Shown: one piece after another, positions 1 through 6,202 of the stretch
Numbering within the stretch: position 1 is the first letter of the stretch
How the letters are laid out: every line of letters starts with the position of its first letter
Assembly: GCA_025964295.1 (NCBI GenBank)
Contig: JAOPZD010000017.1
Coordinates: forward strand, 1 to 6,202
Reading direction: 5' to 3'
Length of the DNA stretch: 6,202 nucleotides
From: Conexibacter sp.
GTDB taxonomy: Bacteria > Actinomycetota > Thermoleophilia > Solirubrobacterales > Solirubrobacteraceae
Notes under the pieces: model-generated
Seen by the model: only the letters and a program-made list of their open reading frames with translations
Database searches by the model: none
What the model was told of the DNA's origin: nothing
Made by a program: the position numbers and the translations under genes

Positions 1-349
1 CGCGCCGCTCGCGGCCGACCTCGAGCTGATGGGCCCGGTGACCGCGACGCTGCAGACCGCGACCGACGCGCCCGCGGGCGAGGCCGACTGGTGCGTCGCG
101 CTGGTCGACGTCGCGCCCGACGGCACCGCGCTGGGGATCTGCGACGGCGTGGCCCGCGTGCGCGGCGGCGGCGAGGTCGTCGTGCACGTCGGCTCGACCG
201 CGATCGCGATCGGTGCCGGGCACCGCCTGCGCGTCGACGTCGCCGCCTCGAACTTCCCGCGCGTCGACGTCTCCCCGCACGCGGGCGAGCGCCGCCTGCT
301 CCCGGGATCCTCCGTCCTCCTCCCCGTGACCTCAGGAGCCCCTTCGTGA
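1..349 (+). CDS. CocE/NonD family hydrolase, C-terminal part (5' end outside the window)
   Basis: Only the last 115 codons are present; the reading frame enters at base 2 and ends at TGA 347-349. The translation looks like the C-terminal jelly-roll domain of CocE/NonD hydrolases (X-Pro dipeptidyl-peptidase C-terminal domain). It has an APLAADLELMGPV opening, then LVDVAPDGTALGICDGVARVR, then RVDVAASNFPRVDV near the end, which matches the family's usual 'V-D-V-hydrophobic-D-G...DG-R-R' and 'S-NFPR' pattern. These enzymes are serine hydrolases acting on esters or N-terminal dipeptides. The alpha/beta-hydrolase catalytic domain lies upstream, so neither the catalytic triad nor the substrate can be judged here. 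The stop overlaps the GTG of the next gene in a GTGA, which suggests co-translation with the sugar operon. Family assignment is fairly sure; role in rhamnose use is only suggested by position. Confidence 0.8.
   Translation, partial: APLAADLELMGPVTATLQTATDAPAGEADWCVALVDVAPDGTALGICDGVARVRGGGEVVVHVGSTAIAIGAGHRLRVDVAASNFPRVDVSPHAGERRLLPGSSVLLPVTSGAPS
334..338 (+). promoter_or_regulatory. Ribosome binding site fixing the GTG start of the AraA-like isomerase
   Basis: AGGAG lies 7 bases before GTG 346, inside the last codons of the upstream hydrolase. It decides the start. The open frame runs back to about base 91, but that upstream part is an Arg-rich shadow of the hydrolase frame, and similarity to the isomerase family begins only with ARVGVFGIGLDTYWPQF just after GTG 346. 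Confidence 0.7.
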
Positions 350-1788
350 CTCGGCGACCCTCCGCGCGCGCCCGCGTCGGCGTCTTCGGCATCGGCCTCG
401 ACACGTACTGGCCGCAGTTCGAGGGGCTCGAGGAGCGCGTCAAGGGCTACCAGCGCCGCGTCGAGGAGCGGGTGGGCGAGCTGGGCGCCGAGGTCGTCTC
501 GGCCGGCCTGGTGGACTCCGCGCAGAAGGCGCGCGTCGCGGGCGACCTGTTCGCCTCGGAGCAGGTCGACCTCGTGCTCTGCCACGCGGTCACCTACGCG
601 ACCTCGTCCACCGTGATCCCGGTGCTCCAGGCCGCGGGCGTGCCGGTCGTCCTGCTCGGCCTGCAGCCGACCGCGACCATCGACTACCCCAACACGGGCA
701 CCGGCGAGTGGCTGGCCAACTGCGCGGCGTGCTGCGTCCCGGAGATCGCCGGCGCGTGCACGCGGACGGGCATCCCCTACGACACGGTCGCCGGCCTGAT
801 CGACGGCGACGACCGCGCCTGGTCGAAGATCGCCGCCTGGGTCCGCGCGGCCGCCGTCGCCCGCGACCTGCGGCGCTCGCGGATCGGCTTCCTCGGCCAC
901 GTCTACCCGGGCATGTTGGACATGTACGCCGACTTCACCGCCGTCCACGCCCACACCGGCGCCCATGTCGAGGTCCTCGAGATCGACGACCTCGGCGCGC
1001 GCGTGGCCCAGGCGACGCAGGACGAGGTCGACGCCAAGCTGGCCGAGATCCGGGCCATGTTCGACTTCGCCGATCCGTCGAGCGACCCGATCGCCGGGCC
1101 GATCGACGATGCCGACCTGGACTGGAGCGCGCGCGTGGCCGTCGGCCTGGACCGGCTCGTCGAGGACTTCGCGCTGGACTCGCTGACCTACTACTACCGC
1201 GGCGTCGGCGGCAACGAGGCCGAGCGCCTCGGCGCGGGCGTCATCGTCGGCAACTCGCTGCTGACCGCGCGCGGGATCATCACCTCGGGCGAGGCGGACA
1301 TCAAGACCAACATCGCCCAGGTCGTGCTCGACCGCCTCGGCGCCGGCGGCTCGTTCACCGAGTGGTACGCGATGGACCTCGCGGGCGACTTCACGCTGAT
1401 GGGCCACGACGGGCCCGCCCACGTCGGGATCGCCCAGGGCCGCCCGACGCTGCGCAACCTCAAGCTCTACCACGGGAAGTCCGGCTCGGGCCTGAGCGTC
1501 GAGACCAAGGTGCGCTACGGCCCCGTCACGATCCTTGGGTGCACGCAGACCGCCGAGGGCAAGTTGAAGCTGATCGCCGCCGAGGGCGAGTCGGTGGCGG
1601 GCGACACGATGCGCATCGGCAACACCAACAGCCGCCTGGTCTTCGGCCTCGGGCCGGCCGAGCTGCTGGAGCGCTGGTGCGCCGAGGGCCCGACCCATCA
1701 TGTCGCGCTCGGCGTCGGCCATCACCTCGACGAGATCCGCTCCGTCGCCGCGCTGCTCGGCCTGCCCTTCACCGCGGTGGGGGCGTGA
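346..1788 (+). CDS. AraA-like L-arabinose/L-fucose isomerase family protein
   Basis: A 480-residue protein of the L-arabinose/L-fucose isomerase superfamily, cytosolic metal-dependent enzymes that convert aldoses to ketoses. It opens with VGVFGIGLDTYWPQF (about residues 11-25), typical of a subfamily usually annotated as arabinose isomerase. By motif comparison with E. coli AraA (Glu306, Glu333, His350, His450 from memory), the four catalytic/metal residues appear present: E316 in GEADIKT, E339 in SFTEWYAMD, H354 in LMGHDGPAH, and H451/H452 in THHVALGVGHH. It is slightly shorter than E. coli AraA (about 500 residues). The GTG start overlaps the hydrolase stop and has an AGGAG 7 bases upstream. 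The gene is followed directly by rhaM. Since a dedicated rhamnose isomerase is encoded downstream, this enzyme probably serves another sugar or a side route. The family is confident; the sugar specificity is not determinable, so no gene symbol is given. Confidence 0.85.
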   Translation: MTRRPSARARVGVFGIGLDTYWPQFEGLEERVKGYQRRVEERVGELGAEVVSAGLVDSAQKARVAGDLFASEQVDLVLCHAVTYATSSTVIPVLQAAGVPVVLLGLQPTATIDYPNTGTGEWLANCAACCVPEIAGACTRTGIPYDTVAGLIDGDDRAWSKIAAWVRAAAVARDLRRSRIGFLGHVYPGMLDMYADFTAVHAHTGAHVEVLEIDDLGARVAQATQDEVDAKLAEIRAMFDFADPSSDPIAGPIDDADLDWSARVAVGLDRLVEDFALDSLTYYYRGVGGNEAERLGAGVIVGNSLLTARGIITSGEADIKTNIAQVVLDRLGAGGSFTEWYAMDLAGDFTLMGHDGPAHVGIAQGRPTLRNLKLYHGKSGSGLSVETKVRYGPVTILGCTQTAEGKLKLIAAEGESVAGDTMRIGNTNSRLVFGLGPAELLERWCAEGPTHHVALGVGHHLDEIRSVAALLGLPFTAVGA

Positions 1789-1793
1789 GCGGC

Positions 1794-2123
1794 ATGGAGC
1801 GCGTCTGCTTCCTGCTCCAGGTCCGCGCCGACCGGCTCGACGAGTACAGGGCGCGCCACCGCGCGGTCTGGCCGGACATGCTGGAGGCCTTGAGCGCCAG
1901 CGGCTGGAGCAACTACTCGCTCTTCCTGGCGCCCGACGGGCTGCTCGTCGGCTACCTGGAGGCCGAGGACTTCGCCGCCGCGCAGGCCGCGATGGAGGCC
2001 ACCGGCGTCAACGCGCGCTGGCAGGCCGAGATGGCCGAGTTCTTCGCGCTGCCCTCCGACGAGCGGGTGGGCGGCGTCCCGGCCGGCTTCACGCGCCTCG
2101 AAGAGGTGTTCCACCTTGACTAG
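1794..2123 (+). CDS. rhaM: L-rhamnose mutarotase
   Basis: A 109-residue protein of the RhaM family (DUF718; dimeric ferredoxin-like alpha/beta barrel) that interconverts the alpha and beta anomers of L-rhamnose, supplying the form used by the isomerase. It follows the E. coli protein (104 residues) nearly end to end: FLLQVRADRLDEYRARH, VWPDMLEAL, GWSNYSLFL and the terminal EEVFHLD. The E. coli active-site Tyr18 and His22 fall at Y18 and H22 when counted from ATG 1794, which is why I chose that start. An in-frame GTG at 1785 overlaps the isomerase stop in a GTGA and would add only Met-Ser-Gly; it is equally plausible. A G-rich stretch (GGTGGGGG, 1776-1783) is the likely ribosome site and its spacing suits ATG 1794 better. 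The 3' end overlaps rhaB by 8 bases. Function is confident. Confidence 0.95.
   Translation: MERVCFLLQVRADRLDEYRARHRAVWPDMLEALSASGWSNYSLFLAPDGLLVGYLEAEDFAAAQAAMEATGVNARWQAEMAEFFALPSDERVGGVPAGFTRLEEVFHLD
2102..2108 (+). promoter_or_regulatory. Ribosome binding site for the TTG start of rhaB
   Basis: AGAGGTG within the last codons of rhaM ends 7 bases before TTG 2116. It supports the unusual TTG start, since no ATG or GTG lies close enough in frame to give a complete kinase N-terminus. Confidence 0.6.
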
Positions 2124-3567
2124 CTTCGCCGCGATCGACTTCGGCGCGTCCTCCGGCCGCGTCCTGACCGGCGCGCTGGACGACGGCCGCATCACGCTGA
2201 CCGAGCAGGCGCGCTTCGCCAACCGCCCGGTGCGGCTGCCCAGCGGGCTGCACTGGAACCTGATGGGGCTCTTCGAGCAGGCGCTGGACGCCCTGCGCGG
2301 CGCGGGACCGCTGCGCGGCGTCGGCGTCGACACGTGGGGCGTCGACTACGGCCTGCTCGACGACCGCGGACGCCTGCTCGGCCTGCCCTTCCACTACCGC
2401 GACGGGCGCTCCGATCCGATGGTGCAGCGCGCGTTCGGCCGCGTCTCGCGCGCCGAGCAGTATGCGGCGACGGGCATCCAGACCATGTCCATCAACACGG
2501 TCTTCCAGCTGCTGGCCGACGAGGGCACCGCCGCCTTCGACGCCGCCTCGCGGATCGCCATGGTCCCCGACCTGCTGGCGCTGTGGCTCAGCGGCGAGCT
2601 GGCCAACGAGCGCACGAACGCCTCGACGACCGGCCTGCTCGACGCGCGCACCGGCGCGTGGGCGTCCGGCGTCATCGACGGCCTCGGCCTGCCGGCGCGG
2701 TTGTTCACCGACCTGGTCGAGCCGGGCACCGTGCTCGGCCCGGTGCTGCCCGGGCACGGCCTCGGCGCGGTGCCCGTCTTCGCCGTCGCCTCCCACGACA
2801 CCGCCTCGGCGTTCGCCGCCGCGCCGGTCGCCGGCGAGGGCTGCGCGATCCTCAGCTCCGGCACGTGGTCGCTGCTCGGCCTCGAGCTCGACGCGCCGGT
2901 GCTGACCGACGGCGCGCACGCCGCGAACCTCACCAACGAGCGCGGCGTCGACGGCACGACGCGGCTGCTCAAGAACGTCATGGGCCTGTGGCTCGAGCAG
3001 GAGTGCGCCCGCGCCTGGGGCACCGCCGACCACGCGACGCTGTTCGCCGCCGCGGCGGCCGCGCCCGCCGCCGGCAGCCCGCTCTTCGACCCCGACGACC
3101 CGGCGTTCCTGCCGCCCGGCGACATGCCCGCGCGGATCGCCGCGGCCTGCGCCGCCACCGGCCAGGCCGCACCGCAGGGACAGGGCGCCACGGTCCGCGC
3201 GATCGTCGAGTCGCTGGCCTGCAAGTACCGCCTCGTCCTGGAGCTGCTCGCGCAGGCGTCGGGCCGCGAGATCCGCCGGATCCACGTGATCGGCGGCGGG
3301 GCGCGCGTCGACCTGCTCTGCCGGCGCACCGCCGACCTCACCGGCTGCGAGGTCTGCGCCGGGCCCGTCGAGGCCACCGCGATGGGCAACCTGCTCGTCC
3401 AGGCCCGCGCCGCCGGCGAGCTGGCCTCGCTGGCCGACATCCGCGCCGTCGCGGCCGTCAGCGCCGACTGCGTCACCTACGAGCCGTCGGCCGACCGCGC
3501 CGCCGCCGACGCGACCTACCACCGCTTCCTGGACGTCACCGGCTCCGTCGCGCCGGCCGCGGCCTGA
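2116..3567 (+). CDS. rhaB: Rhamnulokinase (FGGY family)
   Basis: A 483-residue FGGY carbohydrate kinase, close in length to E. coli RhaB (489), phosphorylating L-rhamnulose at C1 with ATP in the cytosol. In order: the N-terminal phosphate-binding loop AAIDFGASSGRV with D8; HWNLMGLFEQ; GVDTWGVDYGLLD (D72-D77); PFHYRD; GIQTMSINTVFQL; ERTNASTTGLLD; the catalytic region VASHDTASAF with D228 as the expected general base; the ATP-domain motif SSGTWS (from S247); KNVMGLWLEQECARAW; and the adenosine-site loop IGGGARVDLLCRRTADLTG (G393-G395) with EATAMGNLLVQA. The SHDTASA and NVMGLWL blocks are rhamnulokinase-like and separate it from xylulo- and gluconokinases. The start is TTG at 2116, needed to include strand 1 of the kinase fold, with an AGAGGTG site 7 bases upstream and an 8-base overlap with rhaM. 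The rhaM/rhaI context agrees. Other deoxyketoses such as L-fuculose are possible secondary substrates. Confidence 0.93.
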   Translation: MTSFAAIDFGASSGRVLTGALDDGRITLTEQARFANRPVRLPSGLHWNLMGLFEQALDALRGAGPLRGVGVDTWGVDYGLLDDRGRLLGLPFHYRDGRSDPMVQRAFGRVSRAEQYAATGIQTMSINTVFQLLADEGTAAFDAASRIAMVPDLLALWLSGELANERTNASTTGLLDARTGAWASGVIDGLGLPARLFTDLVEPGTVLGPVLPGHGLGAVPVFAVASHDTASAFAAAPVAGEGCAILSSGTWSLLGLELDAPVLTDGAHAANLTNERGVDGTTRLLKNVMGLWLEQECARAWGTADHATLFAAAAAAPAAGSPLFDPDDPAFLPPGDMPARIAAACAATGQAAPQGQGATVRAIVESLACKYRLVLELLAQASGREIRRIHVIGGGARVDLLCRRTADLTGCEVCAGPVEATAMGNLLVQARAAGELASLADIRAVAAVSADCVTYEPSADRAAADATYHRFLDVTGSVAPAAA

Positions 3568-3613
3568 ACCACCCGCACTTCGCAAGCAAGCTGATGAAGA
3601 AGGACCAACCACG
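3568..3613 (+). other. rhaB-rhaI intergenic gap
   Basis: This 46-base stretch is the only noncoding space between genes. It has 26 G/C of 46 (about 57%), clearly lower than the flanking genes. It holds a short tandem GCAAGCAAGC (3582-3591) and the rhaI ribosome site. CTTC...GAAG could pair weakly around it, but there is no stable GC stem followed by T residues, so I do not call a terminator. No convincing -35/-10 pair is visible. Confidence 0.8.
3600..3604 (+). promoter_or_regulatory. Ribosome binding site of rhaI
   Basis: AAGGA, part of the longer purine run GAAGAAGGA, ends 9 bases before ATG 3614. It is the strongest and least coding-constrained ribosome site in the window, in the only intergenic gap, so rhaI may be translated independently of rhaB. 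Confidence 0.8.
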
Positions 3614-4783
3614 ATGACTCCCCCTCCTGACTCCGACCTGGTCGAGCGCGCCCTCGCCGACCTCGTGATCGAGACCCCCTCCTGGGGCTACGGCGACTCC
3701 GGCACGCGCTTCGCCACCTTCCAGCAGCCGGGCCGCCCGCGCGACGTCTTCGAGAAGATCGACGACGCCGCCGAGGTGCACCGCCTGACCGGGACCGCCG
3801 GCGCCGTCGCGCTGCACTTCCCGTGGGACGCCGTCGACGACCTCGACGCGCTCCGCGCGCACATCGAGGGCGCCGGGCTGCGCGTCGGCGCCGTCAACCC
3901 CAACCTGTTCCAGGACGCCGACTACAAGCTCGGGTCGATCACGCACCCGGACGCCGCGATCCGCGAGAAGGCGACCGCGCACCTGATCGCCTGCGTGGAG
4001 ATCGCGACCAGGCTCGGCGCGACCGCGCAGTCGCTGTGGTTCGCCGACGGCACCAACTACGCCGGCCAGGACGACCTGCGCGCGCGCCGGCGCCGCCTGA
4101 CCGACGCGCTGCGCGAGGTCTACGCGGTGCTGCCCGAGGACCAGGAGCTGCTCGTCGAGTACAAGTTCTTCGAGCCGGCCTTCTACGCCACCGACTTCGC
4201 CGACTGGGGCTCGTCGCTGCTGATCTGCCAGAAGCTCGGCGAGCGCGCCAAGGTCCTCGTCGACCTCGGCCACCACGCCCAGGGCACCAACGTGGAGCAC
4301 ATCACCGCGATCCTCGCCGACGAGGGCCGCCTGGGCGGCTTCCACTTCAACAACCGCAAGTACGCCGACGACGACCTGATCGTCGGCTCCGTCAACCCGT
4401 TCGAGCTGTTCCTCATCTTCTGCGAGCTGGCCTCGGGCGATGGCCCGCTCCCCCGGCTGACCATCGACCAGGCGCACAACGTCGAGGCGAAGGTCGAGGC
4501 GATGGTGTTGAGCGTCGTCAACCTCCAGGAGGCCTACGTGAAGGCACTGATCGTCGACCGCGAGGCGCTCGCCGACGCGCAGCGCCGCGGGGACGTCCTC
4601 GGCGGCCACGAGCTGCTGCTCGACGCCTACCGCACCGACGTGCGCCCGCTGTGCGCCAAGGTGCGCGAGCAGCTCGGCGCCGCCGCCGACCCGGTCGCCG
4701 CGCTGCGCGGCGGCGGCTACGTGGACAAGATCGTCGCCGAGCGAGGAGCCACCGCCACCGTGGCCGGCGGGTGGGGCCGATGA
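3614..4783 (+). CDS. rhaI: L-rhamnose isomerase (Pseudomonas/Gram-positive RhaI type)
   Basis: A 389-residue TIM-barrel isomerase converting L-rhamnose to L-rhamnulose with divalent metal (Mn/Co type) in the cytosol. It belongs to the RhaI type known from Pseudomonas stutzeri and actinobacteria rather than the E. coli RhaA type. Expected metal and catalytic residues are visible and, apart from the last, spaced as I recall for the P. stutzeri enzyme: E182 in LVEYKFFEP (Glu219), D217 and H220 in VDLGHHAQGTNVE (Asp254, His257), H244, D252 and D254 in GFHFNNRKYADDDL (His281, Asp289, Asp291), and D285 in TIDQAHNVEAK (Asp327; five residues closer than in that enzyme). The N-terminal IETPSWGYGDSGTRF and AVALHFPWD are also family-like. 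ATG 3614 has a good AAGGA site. The stop overlaps the start of the aldolase gene in an ATGA, so the two are probably translationally coupled. It is somewhat shorter than the 430-residue P. stutzeri enzyme. Assignment is confident. Confidence 0.95.
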   Translation: MTPPPDSDLVERALADLVIETPSWGYGDSGTRFATFQQPGRPRDVFEKIDDAAEVHRLTGTAGAVALHFPWDAVDDLDALRAHIEGAGLRVGAVNPNLFQDADYKLGSITHPDAAIREKATAHLIACVEIATRLGATAQSLWFADGTNYAGQDDLRARRRRLTDALREVYAVLPEDQELLVEYKFFEPAFYATDFADWGSSLLICQKLGERAKVLVDLGHHAQGTNVEHITAILADEGRLGGFHFNNRKYADDDLIVGSVNPFELFLIFCELASGDGPLPRLTIDQAHNVEAKVEAMVLSVVNLQEAYVKALIVDREALADAQRRGDVLGGHELLLDAYRTDVRPLCAKVREQLGAAADPVAALRGGGYVDKIVAERGATATVAGGWGR

Positions 4784-6202
4784 GCGCCACGTCCGCCCCC
4801 ATCGTCGCCTCGGTCGAGGACCGCTGGCCCGCCGAGGGCCTGCCCGCCGGCGCGACCGCGCTCGACGCGCTCGTCCTGGCCTCCAACCTGCTCGGCGCCG
4901 ACCGCCGCGTCGCGAACTTCGGCGGCGGCAACACCTCCGCCAAGGGCACGGTGACCGACCACGTCGGCCGCGAGGTCGCGGTCATGTGGGTCAAGGGCTC
5001 GGGCTCGGACCTGGCCACCATGGGCCCGGAGCACTTCACCGGGCTGCGCATGGAGGAGTTGGAGCCGCTCATCGAGCGCCCCGAGATGCCCGACGACCAG
5101 ATGGTCGCCCACCTGGCCAAGTGCATGGTCGACCCGGCGATGCCGCGCTCGTCGATCGAGACGCTGCTGCACGCCTTCATCCCGGCCGCCCACGTCCACC
5201 ACACGCACCCCGACGGCATCAACGTCATCGCGGGCACCGCCGACGGCGAGCGCATCATCGCCGAGATCTTCGGCGACGAGGCGGCGTGGATCCCCTACAT
5301 CCGCCCGGGCTTCACGCTCTCCAAGCAGGTCGGCGAGGCCGTGCGCGGCAACCCGGGCCTCAAGTTGGTGGTGCTGGCCAAGCACGGCCTGGTCTGCTGG
5401 GGCGACACGGCCGAGGAGGCCTACAAGTCGACCATCGAGGTCATCAACAAGGCCGTCGCGTGGGTCAACGAGAAGACCGCGGGCACGCCGCGCTTCGGCG
5501 GCTCGCTCGCCCCCGAGCCGTTGGGCGACGACGCGCGCGCCGCCGTGCTCGCCGACGTCCTGCCCGCGCTGCGCGGCGCGGTGTCGTCGGAGCGCCACAA
5601 GCTGCTGACCGTCGACACGTCGCCCGCCGCGGTGGAGCTCGTCGCCTCCCGCGACGCCGAGCGCCTGGTCACGATCGGCGCCGCCTGCCCCGACCACCTC
5701 GTGCACACCAAGCGCGTGCCGCTGTGGATCCCCTACGACCCGGCGACCGACGACGCGCCGGCGCTCATCGCCCGCATCCGCGAGCGCGCCGAGGCCTACC
5801 GCGTCGACTACCGCGCCTACGTCGAGCGCTTCGGCGACGAGACGACGGTCCCGGGCGATCCCGACGCGCGCGTCGTGCTGATCCAGCACGTCGGGCTGGT
5901 CGCGGTCGGCACGACGACCAAGGCGTCCGGGCTCTCCCGCGACCTCTACCACCGCGCGATCGAGGTCATGGCCGGCGCCGAGGCGCTCGGCGAGTTCGTG
6001 TCCTTGAGCGACGAGGAGTCCTTCGCGGTCGAGTACTGGCCGCTGGAGCTCTACAAGCTCTCGCTGGCGCCCAGGCCGGGCGAGCTGCAGGGTCAGGTCG
6101 CGTTCGTCACCGGCGCGGCCGGCGGCATCGGCGCGGCGATCGCGCAGCGGCTGGCGGCCGCGGGCGCGGTCGTCGTCGGCTTCGACCTCGACGGCGCGGG
6201 CG
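4780..6202 (+). CDS. rhaD: Bifunctional rhamnulose-1-phosphate aldolase/short-chain dehydrogenase (3' end outside the window)
   Basis: The frame runs from ATG 4780 to the window edge without a stop (474 complete codons). Residues 1 to about 430 are a class II aldolase domain: GGGNTSAKG (48-56) and VKGSGSDL (71-78) for phosphate and substrate binding; E127 in SSIETLLH as a likely acid/base; HVHHTHPDG (138-146), whose H141 and H143 are probable zinc ligands; and H202 in LAKHGLVCWG as the third ligand. It should split L-rhamnulose-1-phosphate into dihydroxyacetone phosphate and L-lactaldehyde. After EYWPLELYKL (418-427) a Rossmann domain begins: VTGAAGGIG (443-451) is the short-chain dehydrogenase nucleotide loop, and D469 at the end of the second strand suggests NAD preference. 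The dehydrogenase active site (Ser, Tyr-x-x-x-Lys) lies beyond the edge. This architecture is the known RhaD aldolase-dehydrogenase fusion, expected at roughly 680 residues. The ATGA overlap with rhaI suggests coupling; GGTGGGG (4770-4776) is the only nearby ribosome site and sits close to the start. Confidence 0.93.
   Translation, partial: MSATSAPIVASVEDRWPAEGLPAGATALDALVLASNLLGADRRVANFGGGNTSAKGTVTDHVGREVAVMWVKGSGSDLATMGPEHFTGLRMEELEPLIERPEMPDDQMVAHLAKCMVDPAMPRSSIETLLHAFIPAAHVHHTHPDGINVIAGTADGERIIAEIFGDEAAWIPYIRPGFTLSKQVGEAVRGNPGLKLVVLAKHGLVCWGDTAEEAYKSTIEVINKAVAWVNEKTAGTPRFGGSLAPEPLGDDARAAVLADVLPALRGAVSSERHKLLTVDTSPAAVELVASRDAERLVTIGAACPDHLVHTKRVPLWIPYDPATDDAPALIARIRERAEAYRVDYRAYVERFGDETTVPGDPDARVVLIQHVGLVAVGTTTKASGLSRDLYHRAIEVMAGAEALGEFVSLSDEESFAVEYWPLELYKLSLAPRPGELQGQVAFVTGAAGGIGAAIAQRLAAAGAVVVGFDLDGAG

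Noticed and set aside
708..1793. Long N-terminal extension of the rhaM frame, upstream of ATG 1794
   Set aside because: The extension is an Arg/Pro-rich out-of-frame reading of the isomerase gene; RhaM similarity starts at Met 1794.
3576..3600. Possible terminator or attenuator in the rhaB-rhaI gap
   Set aside because: The only pairing is a weak CTTC/GAAG with no following T run, so it cannot be supported as a terminator.
2089..3612. 507-residue open frame on the minus strand across rhaB
   Set aside because: Its translation is a low-complexity Arg/Gly/Ala/Val/Asp-rich string with no recognisable domain. It is the antisense shadow of a GC-rich codon-biased gene.
2334..3617. 427-residue Arg-rich frame on the + strand inside rhaB
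   Set aside because: Very high Arg content and no domains; it is an alternate-frame shadow of rhaB.
3536..4609. 357-residue open frame on the minus strand across rhaI
   Set aside because: The composition (Val/Leu/Glu/Ala/Asp/Gly repeats) mirrors the third-position bias of rhaI, and rhaI on the + strand has all its catalytic residues.
4717..5952. 411-residue open frame on the minus strand across the aldolase gene
   Set aside because: Same shadow effect; the + strand frame carries clear class II aldolase motifs and no stop.
1..6202. CRISPR array, tRNA/rRNA, insertion sequence or toxin-antitoxin genes
   Set aside because: No spaced direct repeats, tRNA-like cloverleaf, transposase motifs or small paired genes are visible; nearly every base lies in a metabolic gene.

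Overview
The window is a compact, very GC-rich (clearly above 70% by eye) bacterial catabolic operon for L-rhamnose, with every recognisable gene on the + strand. Strong G/C third-position bias, GTG and TTG starts, 4-base stop/start overlaps and the gene set (RhaM, RhaB, a Pseudomonas/Gram-positive-type RhaI and a fused aldolase-dehydrogenase RhaD) fit an actinobacterium. A soil lineage of the Solirubrobacterales/Conexibacter kind is my guess; this is inference, because the window holds no phylogenetic marker.

Layout. Positions 1-349 are the C-terminal end of a CocE/NonD-type (X-Pro dipeptidyl-peptidase-like) hydrolase that begins outside the window. It overlaps by 4 bases a 480-residue AraA-like aldose isomerase (346-1788). 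Next come L-rhamnose mutarotase rhaM (1794-2123, or from GTG 1785), rhamnulokinase rhaB (TTG start, 2116-3567), a 46-base gap that is the only real intergenic space, L-rhamnose isomerase rhaI (3614-4783), and the bifunctional rhamnulose-1-phosphate aldolase/short-chain dehydrogenase (4780 to the window end, truncated early in its dehydrogenase domain).

How the genes work together. RhaM interconverts the rhamnose anomers, RhaI makes L-rhamnulose, and RhaB phosphorylates it at C1. The aldolase half of RhaD splits rhamnulose-1-phosphate into dihydroxyacetone phosphate and L-lactaldehyde, and the dehydrogenase half probably oxidises or reduces the lactaldehyde. The AraA-like protein is a second aldose isomerase with an apparently intact active site, so the operon may process another sugar (L-arabinose, L-fucose or a related aldose) as well. 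The upstream hydrolase is tightly coupled to it, and its substrate is unknown.

No transporter, regulator, promoter, terminator, RNA gene, mobile element, CRISPR array or notable repeat is visible. I see a well-known pathway with a few unusual points (two isomerases, a coupled hydrolase, a TTG start), not a clearly new system.
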